A DNA stretch of 7,143 nucleotides from Clostridiales bacterium (GTDB taxonomy: Bacteria; Bacillota; Clostridia; Oscillospirales; Butyricicoccaceae): NCBI GenBank assembly GCA_019418305.1, contig DYCA01000057.1, forward strand, positions 1-7,143, written 5' to 3'. Within the stretch, counting starts at the first letter, position 1. Every line of letters begins with the position of its first letter. This document shows positions 1-7,143 of the stretch, in pieces. The notes under the pieces are model-generated. The model was not told where the DNA came from. It made no database searches and saw nothing but the letters and a program-made list of their open reading frames with translations. The translations under genes were made by a program, and so were the position numbers.

Positions 1-1393
1 TGTTGATGATCTGCGGGTTGCCCTGACCCTTGGAAGCCTTCATGCACTGGCCTACCAGGAAACCGGTGACGTTCTTGCCCGCCTTGAAGTCCGCAACTGC
101 CTTTTCATTCTTTGCAATCACGTCCTGCACGATGGCAAGGATTGCGCCCTCGTCGGACACCTGCTTGAGGCCCATGCGCTCCACGATCGCCTCAACCGTT
201 TCATCGGTCTCGAACATGCTCGGCAGCACCTTTTTGCCTGCCGCACCCGAAATCGTGCCCGCTTCAATGAGTTTGACCAAATCGACCAGCTTGTCTGCGG
301 TCAGCTTGGTATCCGGCAGCTCCACGCCCTTATCGTTGAGATACTTGGAGATATCGGACAGAATCCAGTTTGCCGCCGCCTTGGGCTTTACCTGTTTTGC
401 CGCCGCGTCAAGCAGTTCCGCCTTGGCAAAGCTGTCCGAAATCAGACGCGCCTCCATCGCGGTCATGCCGTATTCGTTCAGATAGCGCTCATAACGCGAA
501 ATCGGCAGCTCAGGAATCTCGCTCTCGATCTGCTGCATCCACTCATCCGAAATTTCCACCGCAATCAGGTCCGGATCGGGGAAATAACGGTAGTCCTGCG
601 CGTCCTCCTTGGTGCGCATGACTGTGTTCTTGAGCTTCACATCATCCCAGCGACGGGTCTCCTGCTGAATTTCGCCGCCGTTCTCGACCACTTCGATCTG
701 GCGGGCAATCTCATAGTCAATCGCACGAACCGCGCCCGAGAACGTGTTGATATTCTTCATCTCCACGCGCGTGCCCAGCTCCTCCGAGCCTTCCGGACGA
801 ATAGAGACGTTAACATCGCAACGGATCGAGCCTTCCTCCATCTTGCAGTCGCAGATATCGAGGTAGGACAGCGTGGTTTTGATCATTTCAAGGAATTCCT
901 TCGCTTCCGCCGAGGAATGCAGATCGGGCTTGGTGACCATTTCAATCAGCGGCACGCCGCAGCGGTTGAAGTCGACAACCGTGCCGTCGATTTCGTCGTG
1001 CAGCAGCTTGCCCGCGTCCTCCTCGAAGTGGATGCGTTCGAGACGGCAGGACTTCTTTTCGCCGTCGACGTAGAAGAATACCTCGCCGTTTTCGCAGATC
1101 GGCACATCGAACTGCGAAATCTGGTACGCCTTGGGCAGATCGGGATAAAAGTAATTCTTACGGTCGGCCTTGCAAAGCTGGTTGACCGTGCAGCCGGTTG
1201 CCTTGCCCATCTTGGCCGCGTAGTGAACCACCTGCTTGTTCAGCACAGGCAGCGCGCCCGGCATACCGGTGCAGACCGGGCAGGTGTGGGTATTGATCGG
1301 TGCGCCGAACGAAGTCGAGCACGAGCAGTAGATCTTGCTCTTAGTGGACAGCTCCGCATGCACCTCAAGGCCGATGACAGCTTGATATTTCAT
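1..1393 (-). CDS. gatB: Asp/Glu-tRNA amidotransferase subunit B (3' end cut by window)
   Basis: GatB is the tRNA-binding and kinase subunit of GatCAB. It phosphorylates the side chain of misacylated Glu-tRNA(Gln) or Asp-tRNA(Asn), which is then amidated with ammonia from GatA. The frame is open from ATG at 1393 to the window edge, giving 464 residues of an expected 475 or so, so only the last dozen are missing. The N-terminus reads MKYQAVIGLEVHAEL, typical of the family. Four cysteines (C23, C25, C38, C41) form the expected zinc site. The catalytic cradle follows with KNYFYPDLPKAYQISQ (79-94), HFEEDAGK (122-129), DFNRCGVPLIE (141-151) and EMKNINTFS (211-219). The visible end, QGNPQIIN, belongs to the helical C-terminal tail (YqeY-like) domain that contacts tRNA. 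The start is fixed by a GGGAGG site 9 bases upstream, directly after the gatA stop. No in-frame stop or frameshift was found. Confidence 0.97.
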   Translation of the reverse strand, partial: MKYQAVIGLEVHAELSTKSKIYCSCSTSFGAPINTHTCPVCTGMPGALPVLNKQVVHYAAKMGKATGCTVNQLCKADRKNYFYPDLPKAYQISQFDVPICENGEVFFYVDGEKKSCRLERIHFEEDAGKLLHDEIDGTVVDFNRCGVPLIEMVTKPDLHSSAEAKEFLEMIKTTLSYLDICDCKMEEGSIRCDVNVSIRPEGSEELGTRVEMKNINTFSGAVRAIDYEIARQIEVVENGGEIQQETRRWDDVKLKNTVMRTKEDAQDYRYFPDPDLIAVEISDEWMQQIESEIPELPISRYERYLNEYGMTAMEARLISDSFAKAELLDAAAKQVKPKAAANWILSDISKYLNDKGVELPDTKLTADKLVDLVKLIEAGTISGAAGKKVLPSMFETDETVEAIVERMGLKQVSDEGAILAIVQDVIAKNEKAVADFKAGKNVTGFLVGQCMKASKGQGNPQIIN

Positions 1394-1402
1394 TTGTCTA
1401 TT

Positions 1403-1408
1403 CCTCCC
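1403..1408 (-). promoter_or_regulatory. gatB ribosome binding site abutting the gatA stop
   Basis: On the minus strand GGGAGG begins on the base right after the gatA TAA stop (1411-1409) and lies 9 bases before the gatB ATG. A ribosome ending gatA stops on top of this site, so termination-reinitiation coupling of gatA and gatB is likely. That would suit subunits needed in equal amounts; the coupling itself is inferred. Confidence 0.8.
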
Positions 1409-2878
1409 TTACAGTGCCGCGATGATGTTCTTGAGGCCGGACGCCTGCTCAAACGCAAGGCCCGCGTCCAGCAGCTTCTGCTCACCGAAGCGCGGCCCGA
1501 TGAGCTGCATGCCGATCGGCATCTTGTCCGCATCAAAACCGCAAGGCTGTACCAGACCCGGCAGGCCCGCGATGTTAACCGATACCGTGCAGATATCGCC
1601 TGCGTACATCTCCAGCGGATTGGTGGTCTTGGAGCCCATTTCATAAGCTGTGGTGGGCGCAACCGGCGTCAGAATGACGTCGCACTTTTCAAATGCGTTT
1701 GCAAACTCCTCGCGGATCTTGCGCTGCGCCGCACGCGCCTTCTTGTAATATGCGTCGTAGTAGCCGGAGGACAGCACATAGGTGCCCAGCATGATGCGGC
1801 GCTGCACCTCCGCGCCGAAGCCCTCGGAACGGCTCTTGGTGTAGAGCGCAATCAGGTCATCCCCCGCGTTCGGGGTGCGATAGCCGTACTTCACGCCGTC
1901 AAAGCGCGCCAAATTGGACGATGCCTCGGCAGACGACAGGATGTAGTACACCGGCAGCGCGTATTCAACCAGCGGCAGCGAAATCTCGAACACCTCTGCG
2001 CCGAGGTTCTTGTAGGTTTCGGCAGCGGCAAGCACGCTCTCGCGCACTGCGTCCGAAATGCCCGCGCCAAAATATTCCTTGGGCAGACCAATCTTCATGC
2101 CCTTGATATCTGCATTGAGGTTTGCACGGGTCGAGCCTTCAAACGGGGTTTTAACCGAGGTCGAGTCGTGCATCGGGTCGTGACCGGTGATGGCGTCGAG
2201 CAGCATCGCCACGTCCTCTACCGAACGGCCGAACGGGCCGATCTGGTCAAGCGAGGATGCAAATGCAATGAGACCATAACGGGATACCGCGCCATAGGTC
2301 GGCTTGAGGCCGACCACGCCGCAGAAGGATGCCGGCTGACGAATCGATCCACCGGTATCCGAGCCGAGCGACAGCGGAACCTCGCCCGCCGCAACGACCG
2401 CCGCCGAGCCGCCGGACGAACCGCCCGGTACGCGGTTTAAGCCGTGCGGGTTGTGGGTCGGATGTGCAGCCGAATTCTCACAGGACGAACCCATTGCGAA
2501 CTCATCCATGTTCGCTTTGCCGGTCATGACCACATCGTTTGCGGTCAGTTTCTCAATCACTGTCGCGTTGTACGGCGGCTTGAAGTTATACAGCATCTTG
2601 GATGCGCAAGTGGTCAGCGTCCCCTTGGTGCAGATGTTGTCCTTAACGGCAACCGGAATGCCCGCCAACGCGGACAGTTCCTCGCCTGCGGCGCGCTTCT
2701 TGTCCACTTCAGCCGCCTGCGCGAGCGCGGACTCCTCCGCGACCGTCACATAGCCCTGCACCTTGTCCTCGACCGCCTTCGTGCGGGCGAAAACATCCTG
2801 CGCAAGCTCCACTGCGGAAATCTCCTTATCGGCGAGCATTTTGGAAAGCTCGGTCGCTGTTTTCTCAAAAAGTGCCAT
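1409..2878 (-). CDS. gatA: Asp/Glu-tRNA amidotransferase subunit A (glutaminase)
   Basis: GatA is the glutaminase subunit of GatCAB. It hydrolyses glutamine and passes the ammonia to GatB for amidation of mischarged tRNA. The protein is 489 residues, close to the usual 480-490. It is an amidase-signature enzyme with a visible Ser-cisSer-Lys triad: K79 in GIPVAVKDN, S154 in PGGSSGGSAA (151-160) and S178 in GSDTGGSIRQP (172-182). The numbering matches the Staphylococcus aureus enzyme as I recall it. Further family blocks are TGKANMDEFAMGSS (119-132) and GLKPTYGAVSRYGL (190-203). Towards the C-terminus AGLPGLVQPCG and PIGMQLIGP are also typical. The ATG at 2878 gives MALFEKTATELSKML, a normal GatA N-terminus, with an AAGGGGG site 9 bases upstream. 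gatC ends 14 bases before it and gatB starts 15 bases after it, so the three subunits are almost certainly co-transcribed. Nothing is truncated and all key residues are present. Confidence 0.98.
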   Translation of the reverse strand: MALFEKTATELSKMLADKEISAVELAQDVFARTKAVEDKVQGYVTVAEESALAQAAEVDKKRAAGEELSALAGIPVAVKDNICTKGTLTTCASKMLYNFKPPYNATVIEKLTANDVVMTGKANMDEFAMGSSCENSAAHPTHNPHGLNRVPGGSSGGSAAVVAAGEVPLSLGSDTGGSIRQPASFCGVVGLKPTYGAVSRYGLIAFASSLDQIGPFGRSVEDVAMLLDAITGHDPMHDSTSVKTPFEGSTRANLNADIKGMKIGLPKEYFGAGISDAVRESVLAAAETYKNLGAEVFEISLPLVEYALPVYYILSSAEASSNLARFDGVKYGYRTPNAGDDLIALYTKSRSEGFGAEVQRRIMLGTYVLSSGYYDAYYKKARAAQRKIREEFANAFEKCDVILTPVAPTTAYEMGSKTTNPLEMYAGDICTVSVNIAGLPGLVQPCGFDADKMPIGMQLIGPRFGEQKLLDAGLAFEQASGLKNIIAAL

Positions 2879-2887
2879 TGCTTCTGT

Positions 2888-2894
2888 CCCCCTT
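2888..2894 (-). promoter_or_regulatory. gatA ribosome binding site overlapping the gatC stop
   Basis: The minus-strand sequence TAAGGGGGAC contains both the gatC stop (TAA, 2895-2893) and a G-rich Shine-Dalgarno sequence, AAGGGGG. It ends 9 bases before the gatA ATG. It is weaker than a perfect AGGAGG, and its overlap with the stop suggests that gatA depends partly on ribosomes finishing gatC. Confidence 0.7.
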
Positions 2895-3180
2895 ATTCTA
2901 CCACGCGCGGCACGGCTACGCCGCCCGCCTGAAAGTCCGGCGCGTTCGGCTCGATAAGCTCATCGGGCGTATACTCCTGTACGACCACGTCCTCGTGAAA
3001 CGCGTTCTTGCGCTCGGTGTTAATAACGTCCGTGATGTCGCCAAGGTCCAGCTCCGCGAGCTTGTCCACCATGCCGACGATACCCTGCATGTCGTCCGCG
3101 AGACGGTCAAAAATGCCGCCTGTCGAGTCCAGACGCGCAAGGGATGCGATGTGCTCAATTTCTTTTCTGGAAATCGCCAT
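2893..3180 (-). CDS. gatC: Asp/Glu-tRNA amidotransferase subunit C
   Basis: GatC is the small, non-catalytic subunit that wraps around the GatA-GatB interface and stabilises the complex. The 95 residues are a normal length. The N-terminal helix reads ISRKEIEHIASLARL (3-17), the signature region of the family. VDKLAELDLGDI (38-49) and a C-terminal NAPDFQAGGVAVPRVVE (79-95), matching the conserved NAP...VPRV(L/V)E ending, complete the fold. The stretch after LARL reads DSTGGI where most members have acidic helix-capping residues such as LSEEE. That is a modest divergence without a gap and should not affect identity. The ATG at 3180 is the only good start; AGGAGG lies 9 bases upstream inside the end of ligA. 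One base separates it from the ligA stop, and gatA follows after 14 bases. Confidence 0.96.
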   Translation of the reverse strand: MAISRKEIEHIASLARLDSTGGIFDRLADDMQGIVGMVDKLAELDLGDITDVINTERKNAFHEDVVVQEYTPDELIEPNAPDFQAGGVAVPRVVE

Positions 3181-3181
3181 G

Positions 3182-5182
<2,001 letters not shown>

Positions 5183-5203
5183 TCACATTCCAATACAGAA
5201 TAT

Positions 5204-5232
5204 AGTATACCAAATTTTTGGCCCATTCGGAA
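5204..5232 (-). promoter_or_regulatory. Probable sigma-A promoter of ligA-gatCAB (extended -10)
   Basis: In the 65-base gap between yunB and ligA the minus strand reads TGGTATACT. This is an extended -10 (TGn) plus TATACT, 5 of 6 to the TATAAT consensus, at 5212-5204. A 17-base spacer separates it from TTCCGA (5232-5227), only 3 of 6 to TTGACA; a weak -35 is usual with an extended -10. The expected start of transcription near 5197 would leave a leader of about 27 bases containing the ligA ribosome binding site. This would let the housekeeping operon be transcribed apart from the sporulation gene upstream. The assignment rests on motif match and position only. Confidence 0.6.
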
Positions 5233-5235
5233 GTA

Positions 5236-5928
5236 TTATTTTCCGTTTTCCGACGAATTATCATAATCACTGATCTCCCCGAGCAGGCCGGAGCCCAAAT
5301 CGTCAATATAGGTATACCTCTCGGGCACAGTGCCGACAATCACCGTATCGGTGACCGGATAGCTGGTGACAATTTCGCGGTCCTCGCCGCCCAGCGGTGT
5401 CAAAATGCGGAAACCCGCATGGATTTCGATAATAATGTTATGCCGCGTTTGGTTGATGCCCGCCGCAGAAAAGGCGCTGACAAACTCGGCCTCCATCTGG
5501 GTCAGGCCCGCCATGCCGATGTCCACCGACGGCCCCATGCCGGTAAAATAGTTCGGGGCAAACACCGTGCCGAGCGGCACCTCAACCGTCGTCTGTTCCA
5601 AATCCTCCAGCCGCTCAAACAGCCCGTTGACCAGCCGCGCCTTGATTTGCCCGATTGCAATCACATCCGTGCGCAGCGCGGTGACATGGTTTTCACTGTC
5701 CCGCTCCAAAATCACCATATTTTCATAGGTCTCCGGGTCGGAAAAGACCTCCTCCTGCATCAGGTTGTTGATCTCCTGAATCGCGCTGTCCTCACAGACA
5801 TTGGTGGCATATTCCATGAAAATCTGCCGCATCCGCACGGTCGCCATGATGCCGGCGGCAGCCAGAACAGTCAGCAGCACCATCAGCCGCAAGCCTTTCC
5901 CTTTTCCGCGATACCTGCGCCGCCGCAT
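5236..5928 (-). CDS. yunB: Sporulation protein YunB family, membrane-anchored
   Basis: The product is 230 residues and resembles the YunB family, known in Bacillus subtilis as a mother-cell (sigma-E) gene needed for normal spore formation; its molecular function is not established. The basic N-terminus MRRRRYRGKGKG is followed by one hydrophobic segment at about residues 14-31, suggesting a single-pass anchor with the rest outside the cytoplasm. Family blocks are VPLGTVFAPNYFTGMGP (117-133), FVSAFSAAGINQTRHNIIIE (149-168) and PVTDTVIVGTVPERYTYID (191-209). The C-terminus is acidic and polar. The frame stays open upstream to 6135 through the terminator and into the S1 gene, but the ATG at 5928 is preferred. 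It gives the expected basic N-terminus and has GGAGGGGG just upstream (GGAGG 11 bases away). An ATG at 5970 lies just beyond the terminator T-run without a ribosome binding site. It sits alone between the S1 gene and ligA, 65 bases before the latter. Confidence 0.9.
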   Translation of the reverse strand: MRRRRYRGKGKGLRLMVLLTVLAAAGIMATVRMRQIFMEYATNVCEDSAIQEINNLMQEEVFSDPETYENMVILERDSENHVTALRTDVIAIGQIKARLVNGLFERLEDLEQTTVEVPLGTVFAPNYFTGMGPSVDIGMAGLTQMEAEFVSAFSAAGINQTRHNIIIEIHAGFRILTPLGGEDREIVTSYPVTDTVIVGTVPERYTYIDDLGSGLLGEISDYDNSSENGK

Positions 5929-5950
5929 AACTTCCGCCCCCTCCGGGGAC

Positions 5951-5956
5951 AGTATA
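5951..5956 (-). promoter_or_regulatory. Possible -10 element of a yunB promoter
   Basis: TATACT lies between the terminator and yunB on the minus strand. No good sigma-A -35 stands 16-18 bases upstream, where the terminator T-run falls (TTCTTT at 17 bases, 2 of 6). Read as TATACTGT it shares the ATAC core of the sigma-E -10 (CATACANT), but I see no clear sigma-E -35. The predicted start near 5944 would leave a leader of only about 16 bases with the ribosome binding site at its very end. A promoter is expected here because a terminator precedes the gene, but which sigma factor reads it is unclear. Confidence 0.3.
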
Positions 5957-5970
5957 CGCAGCGCAAACAT

Positions 5971-6001
5971 AAAAAAGAAGCACCCGTTTGGGTGCTTCTT
6001 T
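5971..6001 (-). terminator. Strong intrinsic terminator after the S1 gene
   Basis: On the minus strand AAAGAAGCACCC (6001-5990) pairs perfectly with GGGTGCTTCTTT (5985-5974) around an AAAC loop (5989-5986). The T-run spans 5976-5971, its first half sharing the stem. The hairpin starts 12 bases after the S1 stop codon. The stem is perfect over 12 pairs with a GC-rich top, a textbook Rho-independent terminator. It separates the S1 transcript from yunB. On the plus strand only three T's follow the stem, so it should act mainly in the gene direction. Confidence 0.93.
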
Positions 6002-6013
6002 GCAGCTTCGGAA

Positions 6014-7120
6014 TTACTCCTCGTCACCATACTCGTCGCCGACGAGCAGCGCACGGATGGAGAGAGAAACCTTCTTCTTCTCATCGTTGATGTCGATGAT
6101 CTTCGCCTCAACCTGCTGACCAACCTCGAGCACATCCTCAGGCTTAGCGATGCGGTGATCTGCGATCTGAGAGATATGGATCAGGCCGTCCACGCCCGGC
6201 ACGATCTCAGCAAATGCGCCGAACGGCATAAACTTGAGGATCTTAACCTCAGCCACGTCGCCCACGCCATACTTGGACTTAAATACGTTCCACGGATTGT
6301 CCTCCTCGCGCTTATAGCCGAGGGAGATCTTCTTGTTTTCCTTATCCAGACCGATAACGAACACCTTGACCTTGTCGCCAACATTGACAACCTCGGACGG
6401 GTGCTTGATGCGGCCCCAGGACAGCTCGGAAATGTGAACCATGCCGTCCACACCGCCGATGTCAACAAACGCGCCGTAGGAGGTCAGGCTCTTTACCGTG
6501 CCCTCGTACTCGTTGCCAACCTCGATGGTGCTCCAGATCTTCTCAGCAGCAGCCTTGCGGGCCTCCTGCTGGATCTGGCGGATGGAACCAACCACGCGCT
6601 TGCGCTGACGGTTGATCTCGGTGATATAGAAAGACTGCTTGGTCTTTACCAGCTGGCTCATCGGCTGATCCTTCGGCACGCCGGTCTGGCTGGCCGGAAT
6701 AAAGACGCGCACGCCAAATGCGGTCGCAACGACGCCGCCGCGGTTCTCTTCCACGATGGTGCCTTCCACAACAGTGTGTTCCTCATACGCCTTCTCGATG
6801 GTCTCCCAGCCCTTGAGCTGATCAACGCGCTTCTTGGACAGCGTAACCGTGCCCTCGCCGTCGTTGACGCGAACCACAACTGCTTCGATCTCATCGCCCG
6901 GATGAATGTTGGCAGCTACATCGTAATTCGGATCATCCGACAGTTCGCTGACCGGGATATACGCAGTGTGCTTAACGCCAAGGTCGACCTGTACGTCGGT
7001 CGTGGACACTGCGACAACGGTACCGGTGACTTTCTCTCCTGTATTTAAAGTCTTGAAGGACTCTTCGAGCATTGCGGCAAAGTCCTCGCCATTTTCGATT
7101 TTCGTTTCTTCGCTCATCAT
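6014..7120 (-). CDS. rpsA: S1 RNA-binding domain protein (30S ribosomal protein S1-like)
   Basis: This 368-residue protein carries four S1 (OB-fold) RNA-binding repeats at about residues 28-98, 115-178, 201-270 and 286-355. Repeats 3 and 4 are the most canonical (YGAFVDIGGVDGMVHISELS, 215-234; PFGAFAEIVPGVDGLIHISQ, 299-318). Repeat 1 has GYxP-like AYIPVSEL (53-60). Repeat 2 is divergent (RGGVVATAFGVRVFIPASQ, 127-145), as usual in S1. The N-terminus and short tail are acidic. Four repeats, against six in E. coli S1, is the usual Firmicutes form, which helps translation and RNA binding without necessarily being a stable ribosomal protein. In many Clostridia such a protein is fused behind IspH; here an ideal AAGGAGGT site before a double ATG (7120 and 7117) argues for a separate protein. 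No in-frame stop lies in the 23 bases visible upstream, so a fusion is not strictly excluded. The gene ends 12 bases before a strong terminator. Confidence 0.9.
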   Translation of the reverse strand: MMSEETKIENGEDFAAMLEESFKTLNTGEKVTGTVVAVSTTDVQVDLGVKHTAYIPVSELSDDPNYDVAANIHPGDEIEAVVVRVNDGEGTVTLSKKRVDQLKGWETIEKAYEEHTVVEGTIVEENRGGVVATAFGVRVFIPASQTGVPKDQPMSQLVKTKQSFYITEINRQRKRVVGSIRQIQQEARKAAAEKIWSTIEVGNEYEGTVKSLTSYGAFVDIGGVDGMVHISELSWGRIKHPSEVVNVGDKVKVFVIGLDKENKKISLGYKREEDNPWNVFKSKYGVGDVAEVKILKFMPFGAFAEIVPGVDGLIHISQIADHRIAKPEDVLEVGQQVEAKIIDINDEKKKVSLSIRALLVGDEYGDEE

Positions 7121-7127
7121 GTTACTG

Positions 7128-7135
7128 ACCTCCTT
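7128..7135 (-). promoter_or_regulatory. Ribosome binding site of the S1 gene
   Basis: AAGGAGGT is an eight-base match to the 16S rRNA anti-Shine-Dalgarno sequence. The AGGAGG core lies 8 bases before the first ATG (7120) and 11 before the second (7117), favouring the first. Just upstream, TAA triplets at 7140-7138 and 7136-7134 in the other two frames could be the stop of an upstream gene outside the window. Confidence 0.9.
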
Positions 7136-7143
7136 AATTATCC

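Noticed and set aside
917..2440. A 507-codon open frame on the plus strand crossing gatB and gatA
   Set aside because: It lies wholly antisense to two strongly recognised genes and crosses their boundary. It shows no family motif, and its Arg/Ala/His/Leu-rich product is typical of an antisense shadow in GC-biased coding DNA.
5218..6090. A 290-codon plus-strand open frame opposite yunB
   Set aside because: It is antisense to a recognised YunB-family gene, has no recognisable domain, and is His/Arg/Gln-rich as expected of a shadow.
5929..6135. Upstream in-frame extension of yunB by 69 codons, overlapping the end of the S1 gene
   Set aside because: The extension would be translated from S1 coding sequence and the terminator hairpin, has no family similarity, and would bury the basic N-terminus and membrane anchor. 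The ATG at 5928 has its own ribosome binding site.
5801..7048. A 415-codon open frame on the plus strand opposite the S1 gene and the start of yunB
   Set aside because: It is antisense to the S1 repeats, runs through the terminator, and has a repetitive composition that mirrors the S1 repeats rather than a protein family.

Overview
The window is a gene-dense, moderately GC-rich stretch of chromosome in which every supported gene lies on the minus strand. It looks like a spore-forming member of the Firmicutes, most likely a Clostridia of the Oscillospiraceae/Butyricicoccaceae type. The grounds are a recognisable YunB-family sporulation protein, a four-domain S1 protein, a GatCAB amidotransferase, NAD+-dependent DNA ligase and strong AGGAGG-type ribosome binding sites. 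The genus cannot be fixed from the sequence alone. No RNA gene, insertion sequence, CRISPR array, phage gene or other mobile element was seen, and codon use and composition look alike across the genes.

In the direction of transcription (right to left) the layout is as follows. First comes a four-S1-domain protein (rpsA-like, 7120 to 6014), closed by a strong intrinsic terminator (about 6001 to 5971). Next is a short membrane-anchored YunB-family sporulation protein (5928 to 5236). After a 65-base gap holding a good extended -10 promoter there follows a tight run of ligA (5170 to 3182), gatC (3180 to 2893), gatA (2878 to 1409) and gatB (1393 to beyond base 1). The gaps inside this run are 1, 14 and 15 bases, each served by a Shine-Dalgarno sequence that overlaps or abuts the upstream stop codon. 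ligA-gatC-gatA-gatB is therefore read as one operon. gatB runs off the left edge, lacking only about its last dozen residues.

GatC, GatA and GatB together form the amidotransferase that converts Glu-tRNA(Gln) and/or Asp-tRNA(Asn) to Gln-tRNA(Gln)/Asn-tRNA(Asn). LigA seals nicks in DNA replication and repair. S1 is a translation and RNA-binding factor. YunB is a sporulation protein. The region is mostly core housekeeping with one sporulation gene between two housekeeping units. I found no convincing undescribed system. The points worth a second look are the arrangement of promoter and terminator around yunB, the one-base ligA/gatC junction, and whether the S1 protein is free-standing or the tail of a longer protein. 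No gene-free stretch exceeds 300 bases; the longest is the 85 bases between the S1 gene and yunB, which hold the terminator and a possible promoter element.
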